Below the pieces are notes generated by a model. That model was not told the origin of the DNA, ran no database searches, and saw nothing but the letters and a program-made list of their open reading frames with translations. Positions 52,479 to 61,407 of a stretch of 64,000 nucleotides of DNA are shown here, piece by piece. This DNA comes from Flavobacterium sp. SUN052 (GTDB lineage: Bacteria > Bacteroidota > Bacteroidia > Flavobacteriales > Flavobacteriaceae), in NCBI RefSeq assembly GCF_028867935.1, contig NZ_JAPQNS010000006.1, positions 310,001 to 374,000 on the forward strand, read 5' to 3'. Position numbers and translations under genes: made by a program. The first letter of the stretch is position 1. Each line of letters begins with the position of its first letter.

Positions 52479-55400
52479 CTACTGTCCTACTAACAATCTA
52501 GCCCCCGTTCCAAATCGTACAATTCCTTCCAGTCCATACCGTACCTGTAAAGCCCGGCCTGTTGCTCGGTCGGGTATCATCACCTGATGGAACACCTGCA
52601 CCGTATCCGCAGGAGTGGGCACCCGCCCGCACGACCAGATGGCCGGATTGGTCCAGTCGCCATTTTGAATGGTTGTCATCGCTACACAGGTTGGCGGAGG
52701 GCCAGTAGGCGTTGCATACCGTGAGGGCGACCACGCTGAATAAATACCATTGGCGCAACGGGTTCGTAACTGAATCTCATACCGAGTACCAGCCGTAAGG
52801 CCGGTAAGCAATGCCGGATTAGTAACAACGGTCTGGGTAAGCCAGGCGCCATTGTCTGCCCGATAGCGCAGCTCCATTGAATAGCCAGATGTGGCAAAAT
52901 AATAGTAGCGGATTGAATCTAACCCTGCTACGACGCTGTATATCTCGATAGGGGGAGAACCACAACGCGTGCGAAAAAAAGAAGGAGAGCTCCAGTCGTT
53001 AGCACCCGCACAGAAATTTCGAACCTGCCATTCGTACAGGGCATTTAATGTCAGGCCTGTTAGCGAATACGACGTACCAGCAATGTTGGCATTCGTCCAG
53101 TTTCCACCAACAGCTCGCCAGCGAACAACAAAGTTGGTACCTACCGAAGCTGTTTTCCAGTTCAGGGAGGCTGTTTCGCTGCCTATATACTGGCTCAAAT
53201 CGGTAGCTGGCCCACAGGCGAGTGAAGCTGGACAGGCTGGAGCCGTGAAAACGTAAGAATTTGAGAAGGCAGACGTCCAGCCTGGATTACAATTAGCCTG
53301 TACCTGATATTCGTAAGCGGTGCCAGGTTTATCAATGTAAAGCGTAAGACTACTGTACACGGTGTTGTAACTGGCCCAGGATTCCGACGAGGAGTTACGT
53401 ACCCGTACGGTGTAATTGACAGAGGCAGGACATTGGCTTTGCCAGGTAAGCGTCACGTTCTGGCAGTTATTCGCGGCTACCATCGAAAGCCCCTGGGGCG
53501 CAGCACATTGGGTTGTGAATAGCAACGGCGCATTAAACGGTTTGTTGGTAGCGGGTGAGCAGGCAGGGCGAATTCGCCATTCGTAGTTCGTACCTGTCGA
53601 CAGGTTGTTCAGACTGTATGTGTTTCCACTAACGGTTACCGTTTGCCACGTTAGTGTTCCGATAGCCCGCCAGTTGATTTCGTAGGCACCGGAGAACGAC
53701 CCGTCCCAGAATAGGGTGGCTCCATAGGGCGTCACGCAAGTTGTGCGTGGATTTGGTGCGCCCGGACAAGTGGTGGTAAACGTCTGGAGCGGCCCGAAAT
53801 CAGTTTGTCCATTTGGGCAAATCAAGCGTGCCTGCCACTCGTAGGCTACATTCTCGCTTAGATTCGTCAGATTCAGACTACCACTATTCAGGTTGCTCGA
53901 TACGTTCCAGGAAGAAGCTCCTACTGGTCGCCAGCGAACTTCCGAACGCGCCCCGGCCGTATAAGTCAGCCAGGCGCGGTTACTCTCGGCCTGTGTCTGG
54001 TAGTTGGTGATCGGGTCATTGGGGCAGGTCGGAATGTCAAACGAAAGTCCGCCGACAAAGGCCGATGTGCTGCCATTAACGCAGTTGGCCTGCACTTGCC
54101 ATTCGTAAGTACCCGGTAAAAACTGTGGATAGAAAAGCCCCATGGTTGCGTGGGGTCGGACCTGCCAATCTTCGGGTGACTGACCTTCGGCCGCAAGGCG
54201 ACGCCAGCGCAAGGTGTAATCGATGTTGGGAACACCCGACCAGGTAAACTTTCGGCCAGGTTCAGCGAAATAGTTATACGCTACCGATGAAAGAGCCGAG
54301 GGGGCTGAGCAATCGGTCAGGAAGCTTTGCTGAGATGAAAAAGACGATTGTACGTTGGCACATTGAGTCTGAATCTGCACTTCGTAACGAGTCTGATGAG
54401 CCAGTCCTGTCAGCACGTATTTCTGTTCCACAATATCGCTAATGGTGTTCCAGGCAGTTGATCCAGCTGGCCGCCATTGCAGATTGTACCGTGCATCAGT
54501 GACCCCTCCGCTCCACGACACCAAAGCGCCGTATGAACTAAGTGCCGAGATGGTGGGCGAGTAAGGCGAGAAGCAGTAAGTGCTGACGGTGCCAATAGAC
54601 GAAAAAGCGGATGTTAGCCCCCCTCCGCAGTTGGCCTGAATACGCCATTCGTAGGTCCCCAGCACGTTATTGAGTTGGTAAGACGTACCTGTAGCTGATA
54701 CACTTGTCCAGGCCGATGTTCCCTGAGGCCGGTATTGAAGCGTGTAAGAAGAAACGTTGGCGTTGTAATTCCAATTAAAATACAATGTTGACGCTCCGCC
54801 ACTTACACTTACCCCCGTAGGTGTGAAGCAATCGGTGGTGAAGGTCTGCGTCGGCGAATAAGTACTGATAAAATCAGGATGACACCGAACGGCGACCTGC
54901 CATTCGTAGGTAGTGTAGGGAGTAAGGCCAGTCAACGAGTAATAGGTCGTTGAAAATGGGGGGAGCAAAATCCAGTCTTGGGTACCCACAACCCGGTAAC
55001 GAATCTGGTACGAGTACCGGTTAGCCTGATCGGAAAACGCTAGCCAGGCACGTGTGGGGGTCAGATACCGTGATTCAAAGTCATACAGGGTGTTGGAGCA
55101 GCTTGTGGTAAACGGAAAGCCCGGACTGAAATCGCTCAGAACCGAAGCTGAGCACTGGCGCGCAACGCCCCACTCATACACGGTTCCGGTTTGTAAGCCC
55201 GTCAGGCTTAGTTGTGGGCTGGAGGAAGTGGTGTTCAGGGTTTGCGTAGTCCAGTCAGCCCCTTGCGGCCGATACCGCAATACATACGTCCGGTTGTAGG
55301 TATCCAGATAATAGGCGTTGTCCCAACGGAGCCGAATGCTGGTGATTGCATTATTTTCGGTTTGTTGATACGAGGCCGTGTTTCGGCAGGAAGTAGTGAA

Positions 55401-57152
55401 CGTCTGTGGACTCGAAAACGTCTGCGATGTAACTGAGGCATCGCAGACGGCTGCCACCTGCCATTCATAAGCCGTGCTGTTGCTTAATCCGGTCAGATTC
55501 AGATATTGGCTGGTCTGAATGGGTAGGTTCGTGTAGGTGCTGGCCCCTACCTCCCGATACCTAACCAGATATTGCCCCGCCCCGGGCGATGACTCACTCC
55601 AGGTTAGCGTGACCCGATCAAAGTCAGGGTTACTGGCATACAGGCTGTTCACGCGGTTGGTGGCGCAGACAGCCGTAGCAAACGTTTGGCTGGTGCTGGG
55701 CGTAACGGCGCTTACTGAGGGCGTGCAATAGGTCAACACGCGCCATTCGTAGGTTGTGCCGGGTGTCAGGTTCTGTAATGTCTGCGACGAATTGCCTGTG
55801 TACGTAAGCGGACCTACCTGACTCCATGAACTCACGCCCGTTGGCCGAAACTGCACGCCGTAGTAATGTTCGTAGTTGGTGGACCAATAGAGCGATTGGC
55901 TGGTCAGGCTATTGGCGTAGGAATACAGATTGCTGGCGGTGTTGGTACAACTGCTGGTGTTGAAGCTGACGGGCGGGTTGGAGTAGCTCGACGTTTCAGA
56001 GTTGGGGCAACTGGCCTGCACGCGTACCTCGTACTCGGTTTCCGGGGTTAATCCTGACAGACTCCCATAGAAGTTATATGGACCGGAATAGTTTGTTGAG
56101 TAATTGTAGTTGGTAGTGGTCCAAGGACTGTTGGCGGGTACTTTGGGCCGGTGCTGTGTAGTAAAGCTAAACCCATAACTGGCATTGACATAAATGCTGT
56201 TCCAACTGATGGTAGCCCGGCTGGCTTGAGCCGTCAACAGACTTACCGAAGTGGGTGCGTTACAATTGGCCGTGAAAGATAGCGGTCCTGAGAATGGGCC
56301 AGTAACCGTACGGCACACCGGCTGCACTTGCCATTCGTAGGTGGTGTTGGGTGACAGAGCCGTGAGGGAATACTCAGCGGTGGATGCATAACTCTGGGCC
56401 TGCATAGTTGAAATCGTGTTCCAGGGCCCGCCTTGTTGTCGCCATTGGAGGTTGTAAGTGGCATCGATAATGTTGTTCCAGCGCAGCCGGGCCGTGGTGG
56501 ACAAAGGTTCCTGGCTCAGGTTGGTGACCACGCAGGCAGGCGTGGCAAAAGCGATTGTACCCGAGAAAGGCGAACAGGCTGACCGTACCCGACATACATA
56601 CGACGTACCAGGTGTTAGGTTATTGAGCGTGTAAACGGTAGTGTTGTAAGGCACTCCCGAAATGCCACTGATTGTTGACCAGGACGCAGCCTGACTCGTT
56701 TTTACCTCTAATGTGTAGTTCAGGCTGGGACTACCTGAATCACCCGAAGAATACCAGTTTAGTTGAACAGAGGAAGTGGAAGCGCTGCCGGGTGTATAGA
56801 TATACGGTGCTGAACAACTGAACGTAGTGGTGAACGACACCGGACCACCGTACCAAGTGGTCGAGTTGGCTGGCCGCATTTGCCACTCGTAGGATTGCCC
56901 ATCGCTGAGGTTGGTCAGCACAAAGCTGGTGGCAGGAATTTCGGTGGTTGTGACCCAGTTGGTGGAGCTTTGTGGGCGCCAGCGAACGTCGTACGTGGTG
57001 GACGAAGTAGAGGCTGTCCAGTTGAGTTGAGCTGATGCGGAGCTTATGTTGCTGGTATAGGGATTATAAGGCGTGGTTTGAGCCTGAACGAAATTACAAG
57101 CCAGTAAAAACTGTAAGCAGAAGAAAAATGATAGCGTAAAATAATTCAGCAT
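52479..57152 (-). CDS. Giant secreted fibronectin type III repeat protein (16 repeats)
   Basis: 1,557 residues with a signal peptide (MLNYFTLSFFFCLQFLLACN then FVQAQ). By eye, 16 FN3-like repeats of about 85-95 residues, each ending YEWQVR...C and followed by F.T.C, so two cysteines sit at each repeat boundary and probably form a disulfide. A common sequence is YNLQWRPQG...W..I......Y.L.GL...T.YEW. The C-terminal 70 residues (NGDWTNPAIWSCGRVPTPAD ... FGTGARLLVGQ) form a separate beta domain shared with the neighbour at 57408-59204. No type IX sorting domain was recognised. Likely a surface or matrix adhesin. Confidence 0.85.
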   Translation of the reverse strand: MLNYFTLSFFFCLQFLLACNFVQAQTTPYNPYTSNISSASAQLNWTASTSSTTYDVRWRPQSSTNWVTTTEIPATSFVLTNLSDGQSYEWQMRPANSTTWYGGPVSFTTTFSCSAPYIYTPGSASTSSVQLNWYSSGDSGSPSLNYTLEVKTSQAASWSTISGISGVPYNTTVYTLNNLTPGTSYVCRVRSACSPFSGTIAFATPACVVTNLSQEPLSTTARLRWNNIIDATYNLQWRQQGGPWNTISTMQAQSYASTAEYSLTALSPNTTYEWQVQPVCRTVTGPFSGPLSFTANCNAPTSVSLLTAQASRATISWNSIYVNASYGFSFTTQHRPKVPANSPWTTTNYNYSTNYSGPYNFYGSLSGLTPETEYEVRVQASCPNSETSSYSNPPVSFNTSSCTNTASNLYSYANSLTSQSLYWSTNYEHYYGVQFRPTGVSSWSQVGPLTYTGNSSQTLQNLTPGTTYEWRVLTYCTPSVSAVTPSTSQTFATAVCATNRVNSLYASNPDFDRVTLTWSESSPGAGQYLVRYREVGASTYTNLPIQTSQYLNLTGLSNSTAYEWQVAAVCDASVTSQTFSSPQTFTTSCRNTASYQQTENNAITSIRLRWDNAYYLDTYNRTYVLRYRPQGADWTTQTLNTTSSSPQLSLTGLQTGTVYEWGVARQCSASVLSDFSPGFPFTTSCSNTLYDFESRYLTPTRAWLAFSDQANRYSYQIRYRVVGTQDWILLPPFSTTYYSLTGLTPYTTYEWQVAVRCHPDFISTYSPTQTFTTDCFTPTGVSVSGGASTLYFNWNYNANVSSYTLQYRPQGTSAWTSVSATGTSYQLNNVLGTYEWRIQANCGGGLTSAFSSIGTVSTYCFSPYSPTISALSSYGALVSWSGGVTDARYNLQWRPAGSTAWNTISDIVEQKYVLTGLAHQTRYEVQIQTQCANVQSSFSSQQSFLTDCSAPSALSSVAYNYFAEPGRKFTWSGVPNIDYTLRWRRLAAEGQSPEDWQVRPHATMGLFYPQFLPGTYEWQVQANCVNGSTSAFVGGLSFDIPTCPNDPITNYQTQAESNRAWLTYTAGARSEVRWRPVGASSWNVSSNLNSGSLNLTNLSENVAYEWQARLICPNGQTDFGPLQTFTTTCPGAPNPRTTCVTPYGATLFWDGSFSGAYEINWRAIGTLTWQTVTVSGNTYSLNNLSTGTNYEWRIRPACSPATNKPFNAPLLFTTQCAAPQGLSMVAANNCQNVTLTWQSQCPASVNYTVRVRNSSSESWASYNTVYSSLTLYIDKPGTAYEYQVQANCNPGWTSAFSNSYVFTAPACPASLACGPATDLSQYIGSETASLNWKTASVGTNFVVRWRAVGGNWTNANIAGTSYSLTGLTLNALYEWQVRNFCAGANDWSSPSFFRTRCGSPPIEIYSVVAGLDSIRYYYFATSGYSMELRYRADNGAWLTQTVVTNPALLTGLTAGTRYEIQLRTRCANGIYSAWSPSRYATPTGPPPTCVAMTTIQNGDWTNPAIWSCGRVPTPADTVQVFHQVMIPDRATGRALQVRYGLEGIVRFGTGARLLVGQ

Positions 57153-57210
57153 ACGCAGTGAACCGTGGTTAAGTGTCTGTGGAATTTTTTAGGATACTTT
57201 TAGAAATGCA

Positions 57211-57255
57211 AAATGCTTGAAAGTTGAGAATTACTTCGTCAACTTTCAAGCATTT
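57211..57255. terminator. 17-bp perfect hairpin upstream of the large FN3 gene
   Basis: AAATGCTTGAAAGTTGA (57211-57227) and its complement (57239-57255) with an 11-base loop. It lies downstream, on the minus strand, of the pfkB 3' relic at 57285-57349 and upstream of the large FN3 start, the same relative position as the hairpin at 59256-59279 has between intact pfkB and the small FN3 gene. Confidence 0.75.
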
Positions 57256-57284
57256 GCTGCTATTTATATGTAAAAAGGATCTAC

Positions 57285-57349
57285 TTATAAATCCACTGAA
57301 AACGCCGACAGCTTCACAAACTGGTTTACCCGGTCCTGGTTCTCTTAGG
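57285..57349 (-). pseudogene. Relic of the 3' end of the PfkB kinase gene
   Basis: Minus strand encodes QDRVNQFVKLSAFSVDL and stop, identical at protein level to the C terminus of the PfkB gene at 59367-60287. In this 54-base stretch the two differ at four sites, all synonymous third positions (Leu TTG/TTA, Gln CAA/CAG, Val GTT/GTA, Asp GAT/GAC). A one-base deletion follows upstream and similarity fades by about 57349. So the intact kinase gene's 3' end is duplicated between the two FN3 genes. Confidence 0.85.
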
Positions 57350-57407
57350 ATTGCGAGTTAGTTATTCGTAGAAATCCAACTTCCTGCGTATGGAATAAAC
57401 TGACCTT

Positions 57408-59204
57408 TTACTGGCTCAGCAGCAGCCGTGCCCCCGTTCCTAATTGTACCTTCCCGTCAGCGCTGTAATTAACCCGTAAAGCACGGCCGGTGCTGTTGTC
57501 GGGAATCATAACATTGTGGAGTACCTGTATCGGATCGGAGGGAAGAGGTACCCGGTTACATGACCAGATGGCCGGATTTGTCCAGTCGCCATTTTGGGTG
57601 GTAATCATAGCGGTGTTGCAATAGGGGGTTTGGCTAAAATGGCGACTGGCAGAGAAATCACTTAGGAGGTTGTTAGTACATTGAAGGGCTACCTGCCATT
57701 CATAATTAGTTTGGGGAGTCAAGCCCGTTAAGGAATAAAAACTGGAAGAAACAGTCGAAATAACTGTCCAGTTGACTGTATCGATGGGTCGATAACGAAG
57801 GGAATAAATACCAACACCGGGGAAATTTTCTGACCAACTCAATTGCGCCGTCGTAGCATTTGTGTAATAAGCACTGAAAAAAGATAGGCGGTTCGCCGAA
57901 CAGTCGGCAGTCGTAAAGGTCTGAATATTAGTAGCTGTAGTGGTGCTTTGGGAGGGGCATATAGACAGAACACGCCACTCATATGAAGTAGATGGAAGCA
58001 GGTTGTTAATTTCTCCTCCTAAATAGCTTGTTGAGATCGCACTCCATGACTCCGCGCCTGATATGCGGAATTGAAGTGCATACGTATTGTCTAAAACTCC
58101 ACTCCAGTTCAGAGAAGCCCGGGTAGGCCCAACCCCTGATAGGCGTGGATTAGTTACTACCGACGAGCAACTCGTTGTTGAAAAAGTCTGCGGAGAGGTA
58201 TAAGCCGACGAAGACCCATCCGGACACTGTGCTTGAACGCGTACTTCATACTCAGTATCGGAAGATAAATCAGACAGTATGCTCAAATAGAATGGATTAA
58301 CGACATAGGCATAAGAATAGTTAGTGGTGGTTATCCAAGGTGCTTCCGATAACGATTTAGTCCGATACTGAATGGTAAAGCCGGTGCTATAAACGCTATT
58401 CCAATTAGGTACTGCCCGATTGTTGCTGACTGAAGTAACTATTAAGTTGGTGGGTGGGCTGCAGATAGCTGTAAATGCAATGGGCGGAGTGAGCATAGTG
58501 TATCCATTCCCACAAACGGCTTCTATCTGGTATTCATAGCCTGTATTAGGAGTAAGTGCTGTGAGTGAGTAGCTGCCGGCCAAATAAGCGCGTGGAATAG
58601 AGGTTGCATTTCGAATGGTTCCCGTCAGGTCATTTACAAAAGTCCACTCACCACCTTGGGGCCGGTAGCGTAAGTTGTACGTTGTGTTTAATGCACTGCG
58701 CCATTCCAGGTAGGCCGAGGTGGATAAGGTTTGCCTAAATCCTCCGTAAATCCCACAATAACCAGTTGACACGGTTGCGGTGGTTGAGAATGGAGAGCAA
58801 TCAGCTTTTACACGCCAGACATAACTCGTGCTTGGCGCCAAGCCGGTAACGCTATAAGCAGTCGTGTTCGATACTGTAATACTGGACCATGAAGTGGCAT
58901 TAGAGGTTCTTATTTCAATTGTGAATTGTGTATTTTGACTGCTTGAAGAACCCCACTGTAAATAGACTGAGTTGACGGAATAGTTGTCAATTGTGTAAGG
59001 TGTAGGAGCTGGGCAATCTTCAGAAAGTCGTTCATTTTCTAGAGCCGTTGTCGTTGAATCAGAAATCTTGGTAGCAGAGGATTCACTATTATTTAACAAA
59101 GCGACCGTATCCCTAAAAGGTAATATACTAGGTTTAGATATTGAAATTGACGTATATAACTGAAAGCAAGTCACTAAGATGAGGTGTAGTATAGTGTGTT
59201 TCAT
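57408..59204 (-). CDS. Secreted fibronectin type III repeat protein (5 repeats), paralog of the 52479-57152 gene
   Basis: 598 residues from ATG 59204 (signal peptide MKHTILHLILVTCFQLYTSI); an in-frame ATG at 59279 lies within a hairpin and is not credible. Five FN3-like repeats correspond in order to repeats 2-6 of the large neighbour (for example NRLSFFSAYY...WSENFPGVGIYSLRYRPI), with the same cysteine pattern, then the shared 70-residue C-terminal domain (NGDWTNPAIWSCNRVPLPSD ... GTGARLLLSQ). It thus looks like the large protein without its middle ten repeats, or the large one expanded. Base composition is more AT-rich than the larger gene. Confidence 0.85.
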   Translation of the reverse strand: MKHTILHLILVTCFQLYTSISISKPSILPFRDTVALLNNSESSATKISDSTTTALENERLSEDCPAPTPYTIDNYSVNSVYLQWGSSSSQNTQFTIEIRTSNATSWSSITVSNTTAYSVTGLAPSTSYVWRVKADCSPFSTTATVSTGYCGIYGGFRQTLSTSAYLEWRSALNTTYNLRYRPQGGEWTFVNDLTGTIRNATSIPRAYLAGSYSLTALTPNTGYEYQIEAVCGNGYTMLTPPIAFTAICSPPTNLIVTSVSNNRAVPNWNSVYSTGFTIQYRTKSLSEAPWITTTNYSYAYVVNPFYLSILSDLSSDTEYEVRVQAQCPDGSSSAYTSPQTFSTTSCSSVVTNPRLSGVGPTRASLNWSGVLDNTYALQFRISGAESWSAISTSYLGGEINNLLPSTSYEWRVLSICPSQSTTTATNIQTFTTADCSANRLSFFSAYYTNATTAQLSWSENFPGVGIYSLRYRPIDTVNWTVISTVSSSFYSLTGLTPQTNYEWQVALQCTNNLLSDFSASRHFSQTPYCNTAMITTQNGDWTNPAIWSCNRVPLPSDPIQVLHNVMIPDNSTGRALRVNYSADGKVQLGTGARLLLSQ

Positions 59205-59248
59205 GTATGAAAAAGAGATTGGATAGAACTTGAGGGATAAAACTATAT

Positions 59249-59279
59249 AAAAAAAGTGCCTGAGTATATACCCAGGCAC
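59249..59279 (-). terminator. Terminator after pfkB
   Basis: On the minus strand GTGCCTG...CAGGCAC (59279-59273 with 59262-59256), then a run of seven T's (59255-59249): a classic rho-independent terminator 88 bases past the PfkB stop, and just ahead of the small FN3 start at 59204. Confidence 0.85.
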
Positions 59280-59366
59280 CCGTATTTATTGAAAGGGCTA
59301 CTTATAGCCAACTATATTTTGGCCTTACTGTCAGGGTAAAGCACATGTCCAGTCTTCGGCTTCTTC

Positions 59367-60287
59367 TTACAAATCCACTGAAAACGCCGACAGCTTCACA
59401 AATTGGTTAACCCGATCCTGAATTTCTTCAGGTGATAGATCAATGATCCGTTCGGCACCGAATTTCTCGACGCAGAAACTGGCCATTGCCGAGCCATAAA
59501 TAACTGCCCGCTTCATATTGTCGAAGGAGATGTCGTCAGTTTTGGCAAGGTGGCCGATGAAACCGCCAGCAAACGTATCGCCCGCACCGGTGGGGTCAAA
59601 TACTTCTTCGAGTGGCAGTGCCGGAGCAAAGAAAATATTATCGTCCTGGAACAGCAGGGCACCGTGTTCGCCTTTTTTGATGATGACCGTTTTTGGGCCC
59701 ATGTTGCGAATGGTGGCTGCTGCCCGCACCAGCGCATAATCGCCGGTGAGCATCCGGGCCTCTTCGTCGTTCAACACCAGCACATCAACCAGCGGCAACA
59801 GCGTTTTCAGGTCAGCGTTGGCAATGTCGATCCACAGGTTCATGGTATCTAGTACAATGAGCTTGGGGCGGGTAGTCAGGCGATCAACCACCATTTTCTG
59901 AATAGCTGGGGCCGTATTGCCCAACATCAGGTACTCGCAACCTTGGTACGAATCGGGAATGATAGGATCAAAGCTCTCCATTACGTTCAACTGCACATCC
60001 ACTGTGTCGCGGGTGTTCATGTCGTTGTGGTATTTGCCCGACCAGAAGAATGTTTTTTCACCCTGCCGAATTTCGAGCCCTTCTGTGTCAACACCGTGAC
60101 TTTCGAAAATATCGATCATCGACTGCGGAAAGTCGTCGCCTACCACAGCAACGAGGTTGTTAGGTCGCACAAAGTACGAAGCCGAGAGTGTGATATAGGT
60201 GGCGGCACCGCCGATGATTTTGTCGGTTTTACCGAAGGGTGTTTCGAGTGCATCGAACGCGACCGACCCGACCGTTAGTAAACTCAT
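59367..60287 (-). CDS. PfkB family carbohydrate/nucleoside kinase
   Basis: 306 residues. N-terminal LLTVGSVAFDALETPFGKTD and GGAATYITLSASYFV (PfkB signature 1 region), and DPTGAGDTFAGGFIGHLAK (signature 2: anion hole and catalytic Asp of GAGD). Phosphorylates a sugar or nucleoside hydroxyl with ATP; substrate not determinable. A -7 box lies at 60310-60317. Its 3' end has a duplicate at 57285-57349. Confidence 0.93.
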   Translation of the reverse strand: MSLLTVGSVAFDALETPFGKTDKIIGGAATYITLSASYFVRPNNLVAVVGDDFPQSMIDIFESHGVDTEGLEIRQGEKTFFWSGKYHNDMNTRDTVDVQLNVMESFDPIIPDSYQGCEYLMLGNTAPAIQKMVVDRLTTRPKLIVLDTMNLWIDIANADLKTLLPLVDVLVLNDEEARMLTGDYALVRAAATIRNMGPKTVIIKKGEHGALLFQDDNIFFAPALPLEEVFDPTGAGDTFAGGFIGHLAKTDDISFDNMKRAVIYGSAMASFCVEKFGAERIIDLSPEEIQDRVNQFVKLSAFSVDL

Positions 60288-60309
60288 TGGTTGTATGTTA
60301 GTAGAGGCA

Positions 60310-60317
60310 CAAAGATA
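60310..60317 (-). promoter_or_regulatory. -7 box TATCTTTG for the PfkB gene
   Basis: On the minus strand TATCTTTG matches TAnnTTTG exactly, 22 bases before ATG 60287. No evident -33. Confidence 0.55.
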
Positions 60318-60388
60318 GGATATTATCGGCTACGGGTATTTCTGTGACCCACCAGGCTTTTCCCGGCACTAGCTTTTTGATTCTAACT

Positions 60389-61324
60389 ATGACTCTTCTC
60401 AAAAATAGCGTTCTCTCACTTGCTGCCGGATTGCTTGTATTGACGAATGCATTTGGCCAAAAATCTTCCTCGGCCGATACACTCAACCCGGCAGGTATAA
60501 CCCTGATTGCTCCTGGCGCGATACTCAAAAAAGTGTCTGGTCAGTTCAACTTTACTGAAGGCCCCGCCGTCGACAAAAAGGGCAACATCTATTTCACCGA
60601 CCAGCCCAACGACAAAATTTGGCTGTACGACACAGACGGTAATCTGACTCAGTTTGCCGAAAAAATGGGTCGTTCAAACGGATTGTATATTGACAAGAAA
60701 GGAAACATTCTCTCGTGTGCTGATGAGAAAAACGAGCTTTGGTCGATTAATCCCAAAGACAAAAAAGTGACGGTGTTGCTCAAAGATTACGAAGGGAAAC
60801 GACACAACGGTCCTAACGATCTCTGGCCCGATGGGAAAGGCGGCATTTACTTTACCGATCCTTTTTATCCACGTCCCTGGTGGACCCACAAAACGCCTTT
60901 TCTGGACGCTCAGAATGTTTATTATCTGCCCAAGGGTAAGAGTCAGGCCGTGATGGTTGCCACCGATCTGAAACAGCCCAATGGTATTGTGGGTACCCCC
61001 GATGGGAAGTATCTGTACGTAGCTGACATCCGCGACAGCAAAACGTACAAATACGAAATCGGTAAAGACGGCAGCCTGACCAACCGGCAACTGTTTGCCC
61101 CAATGGGTTCTGATGGGCTTACCCTCGACAAGCAGGGCAATGTTTACATGACGGGCAGGGGAGTAACGGTTTTCGATCCGGCTGGCAAAAAGTTGATGAA
61201 CATCCCCGTTCCGTCAGGCTGGACGGCTAACCTGTGTTTTGGCGGTAAAGACCGCCAGACACTTTTTATCACGGCATCTGAATCTGTCTATGTACTGCCA
61301 ATGCAGGTGAAAGGAGTAGAGTAA
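60389..61324 (+). CDS. SMP-30/gluconolactonase-like secreted protein
   Basis: 311 residues from ATG 60389 (signal peptide MTLLKNSVLSLAAGLLVLTN then AFGQ); an ATG at 60344 is disfavoured. Six-bladed propeller of the SMP-30/Gluconolactonase/LRE-like family: FNFTEGPAVDKKGNIYFTDQ (metal Glu), GRSNGLYIDKKGNILSC, HNGPNDLWPDGKGGIYFTDP (Asn and Asp metal ligands), PNGIVGTPDGKYLYVADI, GSDGLTLDKQGNVYMT. Hydrolyses sugar lactones. Stop codon lies in the inverted repeat 61322-61407. Confidence 0.9.
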   Translation: MTLLKNSVLSLAAGLLVLTNAFGQKSSSADTLNPAGITLIAPGAILKKVSGQFNFTEGPAVDKKGNIYFTDQPNDKIWLYDTDGNLTQFAEKMGRSNGLYIDKKGNILSCADEKNELWSINPKDKKVTVLLKDYEGKRHNGPNDLWPDGKGGIYFTDPFYPRPWWTHKTPFLDAQNVYYLPKGKSQAVMVATDLKQPNGIVGTPDGKYLYVADIRDSKTYKYEIGKDGSLTNRQLFAPMGSDGLTLDKQGNVYMTGRGVTVFDPAGKKLMNIPVPSGWTANLCFGGKDRQTLFITASESVYVLPMQVKGVE

Positions 61325-61407
61325 TCAGTGAACAGGTATCAGCCAGCAGCGAACAGTAGTGGTATGACAAAACTGTTCGCTGCTGGCTGATACCTGTTCA
61401 CTGATTA
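61322..61407. repeat. 36-bp perfect inverted repeat that includes both convergent stop codons
   Basis: Arms 61322-61357 and 61372-61407 are exactly complementary around a 14-base loop. The left end is the TAA of the SMP-30 gene (61322-61324) and the right end is the TAA, on the minus strand, of the GNAT-like gene (61407-61405). It therefore sits precisely between two convergent reading frames and can terminate both. Its core AGCAGCGAACAGT is 12 of 13 like that in 43743-43799. Confidence 0.9.
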
